From: a bacterium
Lineage (GTDB): Bacteria > Planctomycetota > Planctomycetia > Pirellulales > Pirellulaceae
Assembly (NCBI GenBank): GCA_016124445.1
Contig: WGNR01000001.1
Span: forward strand, 434,001 to 498,000
Length of the DNA stretch: 64,000 nucleotides
Direction: 5' to 3'
Both the position numbers and the translations under genes were made by a program. Below the pieces are notes generated by a model. The model saw only the letters and a list, made by a program, of their open reading frames with translations, did not search any database and was not told the DNA's origin. Shown here piece after piece: positions 34,615-43,681 of this stretch (positions are counted from its first letter, which is position 1; the number at the start of each line of letters is the position of its first letter).

Positions 34615-35496
34615 TTAGTCGTCGAAATCACCGAAGGGCGGCATCTGGCCATCCTTGGAATAGAACTTGGATAGATCGATCCCGCCTCGGCTTTCCTCTT
34701 CAAGCAACTTGATGCGAGCTTCCAAACGTTCCATCCGCCGCATCATCAGCGGCAGCAAATGGAGCGTTTCGTCCATCTTCTGCTTGGTGGGCACCTTCGG
34801 ATATCCAAGTTGCCGCTGCAGGGCGGAAAACAAAAGGAGCGGGTCTCGCTTGCGATTGGCCAGGGCAATGCGTCCTTCGCGTTCGCCGAACAGTGGCGGA
34901 AAGTCGGAGCCCGGTAAGTTTCCGCCCCGGCGAATTTGCTGCGTGATGTAGTGCTCGCTACGGGTATAGATCATGTCCGCTATGTCGATCAAGCCGATGC
35001 GGCGTCGATTGATTTCGAGAAAACGCCGCCAGTGCTCGTCGTACATCGGATCTTGCGCCATCGCGGCAAAACCGTCGTCGTACTTCAGGCGATGCCGGCA
35101 GATCGACTCGAACTGATACAGAAACAAACATTGGGGCGTCGCATGTTCGGCTCGAAGCTTGACTTCGAGTTTCAAGATCTCAAGCCCAGTCTGAAAATCG
35201 AATTTACCTCGATCATCTTCCGACGATTCGATGATGAAGGTTTGAAAGCCGGTGAAATAATGGCTTAGGCGTTTCATCGCCGGGTAGAAGTGACCGCTAT
35301 GGCGAAGTTCGGCCGCCAGATAATCGATCGCCATCGGCAGATTGGTCGTGACCAGGATCTCGTCCTTGACCGATTTCAGGATATCTTGCATCGGCCGATT
35401 ATCGGCCAAGCCGTGCTGGATACCTTCGAAGAAATGCCGTTGCTCGATGTACTCTTCGACGTCGAGACCAGGGCTGGCCTGCACCTCGTCACTCAT
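34615..35496 (-). CDS. Hypothetical protein, probably soluble
   Basis: From ATG 35496, preceded by GAGG at a good distance, the protein has 293 residues. The N-terminal ~170 residues are mostly helical, with ELRHSGHFYPAMKRLSHYFTGFQ and EILKLEVKLRAEHATPQCLFLYQFESICRHRL. A basic middle segment follows. The C-terminus carries a short predicted coiled coil (MMRRMERLEARIKLLEEES) and an acidic end (DDFDD-like). No signal peptide, membrane segment or named family is recognised. The gene has its own intergenic space on both sides and is probably monocistronic. It may belong to a planctomycete-specific family. Confidence 0.7.
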   Translation of the reverse strand: MSDEVQASPGLDVEEYIEQRHFFEGIQHGLADNRPMQDILKSVKDEILVTTNLPMAIDYLAAELRHSGHFYPAMKRLSHYFTGFQTFIIESSEDDRGKFDFQTGLEILKLEVKLRAEHATPQCLFLYQFESICRHRLKYDDGFAAMAQDPMYDEHWRRFLEINRRRIGLIDIADMIYTRSEHYITQQIRRGGNLPGSDFPPLFGEREGRIALANRKRDPLLLFSALQRQLGYPKVPTKQKMDETLHLLPLMMRRMERLEARIKLLEEESRGGIDLSKFYSKDGQMPPFGDFDD

Positions 35497-35617
35497 GATT
35501 GCCTCGTCACCAAATAACGTTCCGCCGCGCGGAAATAACACGAGTTGTCACCTGGCGAAATGCCTTGTTTAACGAGTTCATTTTAGCAGTCCCCAGCGAT
35601 TGACGGGGATATCTCGT

Positions 35618-36469
35618 TCAAGATTTATCGAGTTTGAGATGCCCGTCGAGGAATTTCAATGCTTCTTGATCCGCCTTGGGATCGTTGAAGGTGCCGATAT
35701 GCCCTCGCCCTTCCGATTTGAAGAAGGTGGTCGCCACGCCAAGTTCGGTCAGGCGATCGTACATTCGCTCCGCGTTTTTGATCGGTACGACTCGATCATC
35801 GGTGCCATGAAAGAAGAAAATCGGCGGACACTTGGCCGTCGCGTGACTCAGCGGCGAGGCCTCGACATAGGTTTCAGGAACGTTCTCTCGGGAGCCACCC
35901 AGGAAGAACTTCAAACGCTGGCTCTTGAGCGGTTCGTTGGTGAAGTCACAAGGTGCCCCCCCGGCAACGACTGCTTTGAGCTGCGGTTGGTTTCCTGTGT
36001 TTTCGGCCCGGGTTGCTGCCAACAGACAGGCCAGGTGTCCGCCGGCCGAGTAGCCCCAGACTCCGATCCGGTCGGTATCGATGTGGTATTCCGCGGCATG
36101 CTCGTTAAGCCAATCGAGGGCCGCCTGGCAGTCATCAAGCTGAGCTGGAAAGATATGGGCTGGAGCAAATCGATAGGTAATCGAGGCCACCGCATAACCA
36201 TGCTTGGCCAGGTAGTTGGCATGCATTGCCATGTGGCTGCGCGACCCGCCGGCCCAGGCACCACCATGAATCATCAGTACGCAAGGGAACGGGCCTTCGC
36301 CTGGTGGCAGGTATAAATCTGCTTTCAAGATTTTATCTTCACGTTCGGCAAAGACTTGATTCGGCACGTAGCGAATCACCACGTTTTCGGCCCGAAGGGC
36401 GGATTGCCCAAGCGTCAGGCCAACGATGAAAACGAGCAAGATCAACAGGAAAGATTTTGAACCAGTCAC
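35618..36469 (-). CDS. Secreted alpha/beta-hydrolase (esterase/lipase-like, BD-FAE type)
   Basis: The GTG at 36469 follows GGAG and is preferred to an upstream TTG. The protein has 283 residues, with a signal peptide (hydrophobic 8-22, cleavage near AENV). The alpha/beta-hydrolase core is complete: oxyanion HGGAW at 68-72, nucleophile GYSAGG with Ser141, the acid in HGTDDRVVP, and the catalytic His in GRGHIGTF. Relatives in the BD-FAE and esterase groups remove acyl groups from plant or algal polysaccharides. Context does not show the substrate here. It is divergent from ribBA with 170 bases between starts. Confidence 0.88.
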   Translation of the reverse strand: MTGSKSFLLILLVFIVGLTLGQSALRAENVVIRYVPNQVFAEREDKILKADLYLPPGEGPFPCVLMIHGGAWAGGSRSHMAMHANYLAKHGYAVASITYRFAPAHIFPAQLDDCQAALDWLNEHAAEYHIDTDRIGVWGYSAGGHLACLLAATRAENTGNQPQLKAVVAGGAPCDFTNEPLKSQRLKFFLGGSRENVPETYVEASPLSHATAKCPPIFFFHGTDDRVVPIKNAERMYDRLTELGVATTFFKSEGRGHIGTFNDPKADQEALKFLDGHLKLDKS

Positions 36470-36639
36470 AGTCGACTCCGTCAAGGTGAACTACCCCGCC
36501 AAACCACGGGTCCTATAATGGGTTATTCCGCTGGGGCTGCCCAATATTAACCCCTATCGGCAATGTTATTCCTCTCACATTTGGCCGGCATCCCCCAATC
36601 CATTGGCGATACCGCTGTTTTTTCAGGAGAGTGCTTCAC

Positions 36640-37845
36640 GTGAGCCACCGATTTTCCACCGTTCAAGCGGCTGTCGACGCGATTAAAGCTGGCAAAGTGA
36701 TTATCGTTGTCGATGCCGAAGATCGGGAAAACGAAGGGGATTTCGTTGCCGCCGCCGAGAAAACGACCCCCGAAGTGGTGAATTTCATGATCACCCAAGG
36801 GCGAGGGCTTTTGTGTGCGGCATGCCTGCCTGATGTTTGTGACCGACTAGAGCTGACTCCGCTGGTCGAAAACAACAACGCCCCGCTGCGGACGGCATTC
36901 ACCACGCCGATCGACCACAAGAACGCCAAAACGGGGATCACCGCCAAGGAACGATCGGAGACGATCATGTCGATGGTCGATCCCGATTCGTCGGTGGATG
37001 ACTTTGTTCGGCCAGGACACGTTTATCCGCTGCTGGCGAAAGAAGGTGGCGTACTTCGTCGAGCTGGGCATACCGAAGCGTCCGTCGATCTGGCCCGCAT
37101 GGCAGGCCTTACACCGGCAGGATCTTTGTGTGAGATCTTGAACGAAGAGGGCGATCGGGCCTCGCGTGACGAATTGATTGCCATCGCTGAAAAGTACAAT
37201 CTCGAAATCATCTCGATCGAAGAACTAATCAAGCACCGCCGCACGAATGAGAAGCTGGTCGAGCGAAGTGCCGAGGCCAATCTGCCAACCCGTTTCGGTG
37301 AATTCAAAATCATTTGCTACGATGTGAAATACGAAACCCAGGAACCGATCGTACTGGCGATGGGCGACCTGACGAGTGTCGAAGCCCCGCTGGTGCGCCT
37401 GCATAGCAGCTGTTTCACCGGCGACCTGGTCGCATCGCTCCGCTGTGATTGCGGCGATCAACTGGAAATGGCGTTACAACGGATCAGCGAAGAAGGCGTG
37501 GGGGCATTGGTTTATCTGCCGCAGGAAGGTCGTGGCATTGGCTTGAAAGCCAAGATCCGCGCGTATGCCCTGCAAGATCAAGGACTCGATACGGTGGAAG
37601 CCAACCACGCGCTCGGCTTCAAGAGCGACATGCGAGACTACGGTGTCGGCATCCAAATCCTCAAAGATCTGGGGCTCTCGAAGATTCGGCTGCTGACCAA
37701 CAACCCGAAGAAGACCGACGCGTTCATCTATGGCGGCTTCGACTTGGAAGTCGTTGATCAGGTGGCGATTCGCCCGGAGCCGAACCCGCACAATCAGAAA
37801 TATCTGGATACGAAACGGGACAAGATGGGGCACCGGCTACCGTAG
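36640..37845 (+). CDS. ribBA: Bifunctional 3,4-dihydroxy-2-butanone 4-phosphate synthase / GTP cyclohydrolase II
   Basis: The fusion makes both precursors of riboflavin. GTG 36640 is chosen because AGGAGA lies nine bases upstream; GTG 36631 would sit on the ribosome-binding site. The protein has 401 residues. The RibB part (about 1-200) contains DAEDRENEGDFV, RPGHVYPLLA and RRAGHTEASVDLARMAG. The RibA part (about 210-400) contains HSSCFTGDLVASLRCDCGDQL, with the zinc cysteines, plus PQEGRGIGLKAKIRAYALQD. Both active sites look intact. No FMN riboswitch is visible in the 170 bases upstream, and no other rib gene is adjacent. Confidence 0.95.
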   Translation: MSHRFSTVQAAVDAIKAGKVIIVVDAEDRENEGDFVAAAEKTTPEVVNFMITQGRGLLCAACLPDVCDRLELTPLVENNNAPLRTAFTTPIDHKNAKTGITAKERSETIMSMVDPDSSVDDFVRPGHVYPLLAKEGGVLRRAGHTEASVDLARMAGLTPAGSLCEILNEEGDRASRDELIAIAEKYNLEIISIEELIKHRRTNEKLVERSAEANLPTRFGEFKIICYDVKYETQEPIVLAMGDLTSVEAPLVRLHSSCFTGDLVASLRCDCGDQLEMALQRISEEGVGALVYLPQEGRGIGLKAKIRAYALQDQGLDTVEANHALGFKSDMRDYGVGIQILKDLGLSKIRLLTNNPKKTDAFIYGGFDLEVVDQVAIRPEPNPHNQKYLDTKRDKMGHRLP

Positions 37846-37864
37846 CCAAGGCGCTAATCTTGAC

Positions 37865-38140
37865 TTAGTTACGAGCCAGGCAGATGCTGTCGATGATTTG
37901 GCCAGCACGGCAAATCGCCAAGCCTGCCATGCCGCGGTTTTCGGCCCAGGCCTCGTTGGGTGTCGAATAATTCCAAAGCTCGTCCCCAGCCTGCATCTGC
38001 TGAATGAAACTGGACGCCTGGTTTAAGTAATGTTGCGCCATTGCGGCCACCTTCGGATCTGGGTTTCCGCATGTTTCGACGATTTCTTGCATCGTCGTTT
38101 GGGCCGTCAGCCACTCACTTGGAATCGATTGCGAATCCAT
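37865..38140 (-). CDS. Hypothetical protein, last gene of the cysH-rrf2 operon
   Basis: ATG 38140 gives 91 residues. The protein is mostly helical and has no signal peptide or membrane segment. Notable features are EIVETCGNPDPKVAAMAQHYLNQ, a QQMQAGDELWNYS segment, and two Cys near the ends (CGNPD and ICLARN). No family is recognised. It lies 16 bases behind the Rrf2 regulator and must be co-transcribed with it and cysH from the promoter at 39430-39461. Position suggests a link with sulfur assimilation or cysteine supply, but the sequence does not confirm this. It ends close to the ribBA stop (convergent). Confidence 0.7.
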   Translation of the reverse strand: MDSQSIPSEWLTAQTTMQEIVETCGNPDPKVAAMAQHYLNQASSFIQQMQAGDELWNYSTPNEAWAENRGMAGLAICRAGQIIDSICLARN

Positions 38141-38156
38141 GTTTTCGGCCTTCCTG

Positions 38157-38585
38157 TTAGATGTAGAACATTTCACCTGGCTGCTCGCTGACCCGCGTCG
38201 CGAGATTGGCAAGCGTGACTTCTTCCAGAATCTTGGTGCGTGCCTGGCAGATCTGGCTCCAGACACCACACAATGCTTCGGTTGCCGGAGTCGGCTTTTG
38301 CAGATTCGATTCCGACTGATCGCCGCTGCCTTCGATCACCTGAATGATATCAGCCAGCGTGATTCGCTCTGGCGATTTGGCTAATCGATATCCGCCGGTT
38401 GCTCCACGAGTACTTAGCACCAAGCCAGCCGCTTTCAGCTGAGCCATGATCTGAACGAGAAACGGTTGCGGGATGCCTTGGGCTTCGACAATCTCACGTA
38501 GGCGCGCGGGCTGGTCGGCTTCAAACCGGGCAGCCAGTTCAATCATCGCGATGCAGGCATATTCACTTTTCGCCGAAACCGTCAT
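38157..38585 (-). CDS. Rrf2-family transcriptional regulator
   Basis: This 142-residue regulator has an N-terminal winged helix (about 1-75), with the Rrf2 signatures ELAARFEADQPARLREIVE, IPQPFLVQIMAQLKAAGLV and STRGATGGYRLAK. Residues 106 and 113 are the only Cys in the region where IscR carries three cluster ligands, so it probably lacks an Fe-S cluster and is closer to the CymR type. CymR represses cysteine-synthesis genes in response to cysteine. It lies six bases after cysH in the same operon, which fits control of sulfate assimilation. The dyad at 39430-39461 is its likely autoregulatory site. Confidence 0.88.
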   Translation of the reverse strand: MTVSAKSEYACIAMIELAARFEADQPARLREIVEAQGIPQPFLVQIMAQLKAAGLVLSTRGATGGYRLAKSPERITLADIIQVIEGSGDQSESNLQKPTPATEALCGVWSQICQARTKILEEVTLANLATRVSEQPGEMFYI

Positions 38586-38591
38586 GCGTTA

Positions 38592-39407
38592 CTAAGCGTT
38601 GGGGCTGTCGTCTAACGTGTGCAAACCGCACTCAGTCTTGCCGGTGCCGCTCCATCGTCCGGCTCGCTCGTCTTCGCCGGCCAACACGGCCCGGGTGCAG
38701 GGCCAGCAGCCAATGCTGGTGTAACCTTGATCGTGCAGCACGTTGTAAGGGATGCCGTGGTCCATGATCATTTGCCAGACCCAGCTCTTGGTCTGATTGG
38801 CCAGAGGATTGATCTTCACCAAGCCGAACTTCTTATCCCAGCCAACGATGCTGGCCCGAGCTCGGTCTTCGCTCTGATCGCGACGGATAGCACTGATCCA
38901 GGCATGATTGCCGGCTGCTCCCCGCTGCAAGACTTTGATCTTCCGATCAAAGCAGCACTGGGTTGGATTGGTTTTATAGAGCGGCCCGCCATGCAGTTGC
39001 TCGTATTCTTCGACGGTGTGCTCTGGCTTGAGCAACTCGACGTCGATGCCGAATTTCTCGCGAATCTGGTCGCGAACATCGAGCGTTTCCTGAAATTGGT
39101 AGCCGGTGTCGAGATTGAAAACACGCGTCTGGGGAGCAATCTGCGAAAGCAGATAAAGGATGACACAGCCCTCCGGCCCGAAGGCGGTTCCCATTGTCAG
39201 CTTGGCTCCAAATCGCTCGGCGCCCCAGCGAATGATCTCCTGGGGAGTGGCGGTTTCCAGCCGCTTCGACACTTCCGCAAGTTCCGCCATCCGCTCAGGC
39301 GTGGGCTGAAGCATATCGGAAGTTGTTTCCTCTGCTTGATTTACATTGCTGGCCGACATGGCATTCACTTGAATCGGAAGGTCCCTGGTAAGGCTTGTCA
39401 GTTGCAT
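38592..39407 (-). CDS. cysH: Adenylyl-sulfate (APS) / PAPS reductase
   Basis: This 271-residue assimilatory enzyme reduces activated sulfate to sulfite with thioredoxin. The C-terminal catalytic Cys lies in ECGLH (C260). Pairs CC (151-152, in TQCCFDRK) and CWPC (234-237) are ligands of a [4Fe-4S] cluster, which marks the APS-reducing type and not the cluster-free PAPS type of E. coli. The N-terminal 40 residues are variable; ATG 39407 is used, though an ATG at residue 17 is possible. It is the first gene of an operon with an Rrf2 regulator and a small hypothetical protein. Other cys genes are absent in the window. Confidence 0.93.
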   Translation of the reverse strand: MQLTSLTRDLPIQVNAMSASNVNQAEETTSDMLQPTPERMAELAEVSKRLETATPQEIIRWGAERFGAKLTMGTAFGPEGCVILYLLSQIAPQTRVFNLDTGYQFQETLDVRDQIREKFGIDVELLKPEHTVEEYEQLHGGPLYKTNPTQCCFDRKIKVLQRGAAGNHAWISAIRRDQSEDRARASIVGWDKKFGLVKINPLANQTKSWVWQMIMDHGIPYNVLHDQGYTSIGCWPCTRAVLAGEDERAGRWSGTGKTECGLHTLDDSPNA

Positions 39408-39429
39408 GAGTTAGATGCTCTTCGGTTCA

Positions 39430-39461
39430 TTGTTAACTATCATGACCAACTTAGTCAACAA
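39430..39461 (-). promoter_or_regulatory. Promoter of cysH-rrf2 embedded in an inverted repeat
   Basis: Read leftward, TTGACT (39458-39453) and TAACAA (39435-39430) form a -35/-10 pair with a 17-base spacer. They lie inside the two arms of an inverted repeat, TTGTTAACTA (39430-39439) against TAGTCAACAA (39452-39461), matching at 9 of 10 positions. A repressor on this dyad would cover both promoter elements. Predicted transcription begins near 39423, about 16 bases before the ATG. The co-transcribed Rrf2 protein is the best candidate. Confidence 0.68.
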
Positions 39462-39566
39462 TAGGTACGATGCCGAAGTTTTTCATCGGTTACGCCGTGG
39501 TGGCATCTTCAGGGCGATTTGTGCTGGTTTTGCCGATTGCACGGCAATCTGGCCAGAGGCAGATAT

Positions 39567-41201
39567 CTAGAAAGCGGCACTTTCCGAGAGTTTCTCAATC
39601 ATATTGATCAGCATCAGAGCGGTCTGAGATTCTTCGTCGGTGACGAAATCGGCCCCCACCAGGTGCAAGCGTTCTCGATTACGCTGATAGCGGCAGCGAG
39701 CCAGAATGGTGCAGTGCCGGTTCATTGCACGAATGTTTTTGACGATCAGCACGGAGGCCTCGTCGTCCGGCACCGCCACCAGCACCAGGTTGGCATGAGC
39801 GATCTCGGCCTCTTCCAGCGTCTTTCGTTTGGTCGCATCTCCGGTCACGGCCCGGAAACCAGCTTGGATCAGCGGGTAGGTATTCACAGAATTCAGATCG
39901 ACAAAGCGGACGTCGGCCCCTGAGATTTCGATCCGCGAAGCAACCTGACGGGCAACCGTTCCCACGCCGATAACAACCGCTTCGCGAACCGCCTCACGTG
40001 CCTCAATCGGTTTTTCTTCTTTGCTGGTTTGCAGTTCAGGATTGTCGTGCAGACTGCGAACTCCCCAGCGAATCAAGCCAGGCGTCAGAATCATGGTGCC
40101 GATCGCCAGAACCAGCATCTGGTTATAGTGCGACTCGTCGATCAGCTTGTCATCCATCCCGGCAGACAGCAGCAGAAAGCTCAATTCACCGACCTGGCAC
40201 AACCCCAGCCCCATCTTCAGAGACACCTTCCAGTTCATGCCTGAAAGTTTCAAGGCCAAGCCCGCTCCAAGCGTCTTCACGGCAATCACCAGTGGAAACC
40301 CGATCAAGACAAACAGGGGATCCTGCAGCAGCATTTGCAAGTTGAGCAAACCACCCAACGAGATAAAAAACACCGCGGCAAAGCTTTCGCGAAAAGGAAG
40401 CGTCAAGGCATCGACCTGCTGCGTAAAGCGATTTCCGCCCAAGATCAGACCTGCTCCGAAGGCCCCAAACGCAGCCGGCAAACCAAGCATGTGTGCGACA
40501 AAACAGCCGCCACCCAGCAGTGCCAACGCAAATAGCAGCAATAGTTCACGACTCCGCAGAAGCGAAAACAGCGGCAACGCGAAGCGATGGGTCATGAAGG
40601 CCAGGACCGGAATCGTGGTTAAAAACAGAACGGTGACAATTGCCAAACGAAGAAACTCGAGGTTCGAGTGGGCCTCGGTTGCGGACAACAGCGGAACTGC
40701 CAACATCAGCGGGACGATCGCCATGTCTTGAAACAACAGAATACCAACGCTGCGAAGCCCCGCCGGCGACGAGGCAACGTTCAACTCGTGCAGAGCACGA
40801 AAGACCAGCACCGTCGAACTCAGTGCAACCGAAGCCCCAAGCAGCGAAGCCGTTTGCCAGGGAAGCCCGATCGCAATCGCCAATATCCCCATAGGAATCG
40901 CCACGGCGACCAGTTGTATGAAGCCGGCGATCAAAATCCAGGGACCGACATGCCGAAGTTCTTCCCACGAGATTTCAGTCCCGATCGAAAAGAGAAGAAA
41001 CAGGGCCCCCATTTCAGCCAGATGCTTCAGATCGTGGTTTTCCGTTTGCAGCATCTGAAGCCCGCCGCCGCCGATGATCGCGCCGGCAATCAAATACCCG
41101 ACAATCGACGAGAAATGAAAGTAGCGGCAGATCGCTCCTGAAACGAAGCCAGCGGCCAGAATGACAATCAGATTGAGTGCCAGGATCTCAGCAGGTTCCA
41201 C
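39567..41201 (-). CDS. Cation:proton antiporter, CPA2 family, with RCK/TrkA-N domain
   Basis: This 544-residue membrane protein starts at GTG 41201. About twelve hydrophobic segments fill residues 5-400, with the CPA2 (KefB-like) features YLIAGAIIGGGG, FLLFSIGTEISW, FGAFGAGLILGG and VAVKTLGAGLALKLSG. The C-terminal ~140 residues form a nucleotide-binding RCK/TrkA-N domain: VVIGVGTVARQVASRIEISGADV, VTGDATKRKTLEEAEI and LVLVAVPDDEA. Such proteins exchange K+ or Na+ for H+ and are gated by NAD(H) or similar. Ion specificity cannot be told from the sequence. It is the only gene in its immediate transcript; the upstream rhamnulokinase is divergent. Confidence 0.9.
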   Translation of the reverse strand: MEPAEILALNLIVILAAGFVSGAICRYFHFSSIVGYLIAGAIIGGGGLQMLQTENHDLKHLAEMGALFLLFSIGTEISWEELRHVGPWILIAGFIQLVAVAIPMGILAIAIGLPWQTASLLGASVALSSTVLVFRALHELNVASSPAGLRSVGILLFQDMAIVPLMLAVPLLSATEAHSNLEFLRLAIVTVLFLTTIPVLAFMTHRFALPLFSLLRSRELLLLFALALLGGGCFVAHMLGLPAAFGAFGAGLILGGNRFTQQVDALTLPFRESFAAVFFISLGGLLNLQMLLQDPLFVLIGFPLVIAVKTLGAGLALKLSGMNWKVSLKMGLGLCQVGELSFLLLSAGMDDKLIDESHYNQMLVLAIGTMILTPGLIRWGVRSLHDNPELQTSKEEKPIEAREAVREAVVIGVGTVARQVASRIEISGADVRFVDLNSVNTYPLIQAGFRAVTGDATKRKTLEEAEIAHANLVLVAVPDDEASVLIVKNIRAMNRHCTILARCRYQRNRERLHLVGADFVTDEESQTALMLINMIEKLSESAAF

Positions 41202-41448
41202 GAGTCCATGTCCCTGGATCGGAAATACGAAGGTGCGTCCATCATCGTCGGAACCTTAGTTTTACGCCCAATGGGCAGATTTATCGATTGGGCAGGCAGA
41301 TACTTTCTCAGGAATCGACTGATTAATCGCTGATTGTTGACGTCGCCCCGGTCTATTAAACTGCAATTCCTTTCGCCCCAGTTCGGACTGTCCCGTTAAA
41401 CCGGTCCAACTTCGTAACCCGATCCTGCAAACGACTGATTTTGAAACC

Positions 41449-42945
41449 ATGTCCAACAAGACCTACCTCGCTGTCGACTTGGGTGCCTCCAGTGGCCGCG
41501 TCCTGGGCGGACGCTTCGATGGCAGCAAGCTCGAACTGGAAGAAGTTCATCGTTTCGAGAACGGCCCCATCGCCATGGCAGGCCACCTGCACTGGGATCT
41601 CCTGCAACTTTGGCGGAATATTAAAGACGGCTTAATCGCTAGTTCGACGAAGTTCGGCAAAGAAATCGACAGCATCGGCGTAGATACCTGGGGCGTCGAC
41701 TTCGCCCTGCTCGGCCGCAACGACGAGTTGTTGGGTAACCCGTACCATTACCGCGATCCACGAACCCAGGGAATCTTCGATCGTGCATTCTCTAAGGTCA
41801 GCCGCGAAGAGATCTTCGCCGAAACGGGCCTTCAGTTCATGGAAATCAACACCCTGTATCAGTTGATTGCCATGCGAGAGGCCAACAGTTCGATCCTCAA
41901 TGCCGCGGAAAGCTTCCTGCTGATGCCGGATCTTTTTCATTGGCTGCTGACTGGTGAGAAAGGAAACGAACTGACCAACGCGTCCACCACGCAGCTTCTC
42001 AACCCGATCACCAAACAATGGTCGCAAAAGTTGATCGACGGCTTCGATCTGCCGGGGCATATCTTCGGCGAAGTGGTCGACCCCGGCACCGTAGTCGGTC
42101 CACTGCGAACGACCGTGCTCGAACAAGTTGGGCTCGAAGGAACCAAGGTTGTTCGTCCCGGCACGCACGATACCGCTTCCGCCGTCGTTGCCGTTCCGGC
42201 GAAAAGCTCGCCAGGTGAGATGCCCAATTGGTGCTACATTTCCAGTGGAACCTGGTCGCTGATGGGGGTCGAATCGCCTCGGCCGATCATCAGCGACCAA
42301 TGTGCCCAGTTCAATTACACCAACGAAGGTGGCGTCTATGGCACCACGCGTCTGCTAAAGAACATCGCCGGATTATGGCTGGTGCAAGAGTGCCGCCGAA
42401 TCTGGAAACAACGCGGCAATGAATATGGCTATAGCGACTTGGTTCGTATGTCACAGGAAGCGACCGCGTTGGCTTCGTTCGTGAACCCTGACCATCCGGA
42501 GTTCGCCGCTCCGCAGGACATGCCTGCCCAGATTCGTCAATTCTGCGAAAGCACTGGCCAAATCGTACCGCAGACCGATGGCGCAGTCGTTCGCTGCGTG
42601 CTGGAAAGCCTGGCGATGCGATACCGGGTCGTCCATCGTCGGCTGCAAGATTTGACCGGCACCAAGATCGAAACGATTCATATCGTTGGCGGTGGCACGC
42701 AAAACCAACTGCTTTGCCAGATGGCGGCCGATGCGTGCAACTGCGAAGTAGTTGCCGGCCCGGTCGAAGCCACCGCGATTGGTAACCTGATGCTGCAAGC
42801 GGTTGCCTCCGGCGACATTGGCAGCCTAGCCGAGGGACGCGAAGTGATCCGCAACAGTTTCCCGGTCACGACCTACGAACCCAAAACACCCACGATGTGG
42901 GACGACGCCTTCCCGCGGTTCGAGAAGTTAACCGAGGGAACCTAA
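41449..42945 (+). CDS. rhaB: Rhamnulokinase
   Basis: This 498-residue FGGY kinase phosphorylates L-rhamnulose to the 1-phosphate in rhamnose breakdown. The N-terminal phosphate loop is AVDLGASSGRVLGG (residues 8-21). Rhamnulokinase-type blocks include GVDTWGVDFALLG, NPYHYRDPRTQG, LMPDLFHWLLTG, PGTHDTASAVVAVP with the catalytic Asp, and SSGTWSLMGVE. The C-terminal IVGGGTQNQLLCQMAADA forms part of the nucleotide site. Length is normal. No rhamnose isomerase, aldolase or transporter gene is adjacent, so the pathway is dispersed, as is xylB elsewhere in the window. Rhamnose is a common sugar in algal sulfated polysaccharides such as ulvan. Confidence 0.92.
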   Translation: MSNKTYLAVDLGASSGRVLGGRFDGSKLELEEVHRFENGPIAMAGHLHWDLLQLWRNIKDGLIASSTKFGKEIDSIGVDTWGVDFALLGRNDELLGNPYHYRDPRTQGIFDRAFSKVSREEIFAETGLQFMEINTLYQLIAMREANSSILNAAESFLLMPDLFHWLLTGEKGNELTNASTTQLLNPITKQWSQKLIDGFDLPGHIFGEVVDPGTVVGPLRTTVLEQVGLEGTKVVRPGTHDTASAVVAVPAKSSPGEMPNWCYISSGTWSLMGVESPRPIISDQCAQFNYTNEGGVYGTTRLLKNIAGLWLVQECRRIWKQRGNEYGYSDLVRMSQEATALASFVNPDHPEFAAPQDMPAQIRQFCESTGQIVPQTDGAVVRCVLESLAMRYRVVHRRLQDLTGTKIETIHIVGGGTQNQLLCQMAADACNCEVVAGPVEATAIGNLMLQAVASGDIGSLAEGREVIRNSFPVTTYEPKTPTMWDDAFPRFEKLTEGT

Positions 42946-42968
42946 CGACGACGTTTTACCGCGGCCGC

Positions 42969-43595
42969 TTAATGTGGCTGCCACTCGTCTTCCAGCAACG
43001 CATAGAAAAAGCTGTCGATCCACTGCCCATCTTCAATGCTATCGTGCCGGAAGTGTCCTTCGCGACGCATTCCGACGCGTTCCATCAGTTTCCACGATCG
43101 CTCGTTTCGCGCGTCGCATTGCGAAGTAATCCGATGCAAGTCCAGATGCTCAAAGCCAAACTGGATGGCGGCACGCGTAGCTTCAGTCGCTAAACCTTGC
43201 CCTCGAAAACTCGCAAGGAGCGTGAATCCAATACTCCCCTGCCGATCGCTGGGGCTGAGAATCGTAATATTGATCGTTCCAATGACTCTCCCAGATTCAA
43301 TCTCCTCGATCGCCAATAGGTACGGCACACCGGGGGCTCCGATGTAAATCTCGGATTGGGAGTAGATGAGGTACTCGACCTCTTCGGCGGTGAGCGTCCC
43401 GTTGGGATCGTATCGACTGTCTTCCTCGTCGCCGTAGATTTCGAACAAATCTCCCGCATCTTCAACGTTAATTCGCCGCAATAGCGTACGCTCGGTTCGA
43501 AGCGGAAGCATTGTTTCCTCGTCCAGCGATTCTTCATCGGTCGGCATATCGGTTCTCGATTCGACTGGGTTGTCACCTTCCAGGTAGTCGTTCAT
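42969..43595 (-). CDS. GNAT-family N-acetyltransferase (RimJ/RimL-like)
   Basis: From ATG 43595 the protein has 208 residues. A 30-residue acidic N-terminal extension precedes the GNAT fold. The RimJ/RimL/Rab-like pattern is visible: LPLRTERTLLRRINVEDAGDLFEIY at the start, IGTINITILSPSDRQGSIGFTLLASFRGQGLATEATR with the acetyl-CoA loop (RGQGLA), and LHRITSQCDARNERSWKLMERVGMRREG near the end. It acetylates an unknown amine, perhaps a ribosomal protein N-terminus or a small molecule. It is convergent with rhaB and divergent from the Gfo/Idh/MocA gene. Confidence 0.87.
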   Translation of the reverse strand: MNDYLEGDNPVESRTDMPTDEESLDEETMLPLRTERTLLRRINVEDAGDLFEIYGDEEDSRYDPNGTLTAEEVEYLIYSQSEIYIGAPGVPYLLAIEEIESGRVIGTINITILSPSDRQGSIGFTLLASFRGQGLATEATRAAIQFGFEHLDLHRITSQCDARNERSWKLMERVGMRREGHFRHDSIEDGQWIDSFFYALLEDEWQPH

Positions 43596-43681
43596 AGTAC
43601 AAACTTCCCAAACCAATTACGATTTCCCCAGTCAAACAGTCACCGTATATTTGTCCGTCGACATCCTAGGAAACAGGCATC

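Noticed and set aside
36485-36639. FMN riboswitch upstream of ribBA
   Set aside because: The conserved RFN-element segments are absent and the gap is short with no suitable folding.
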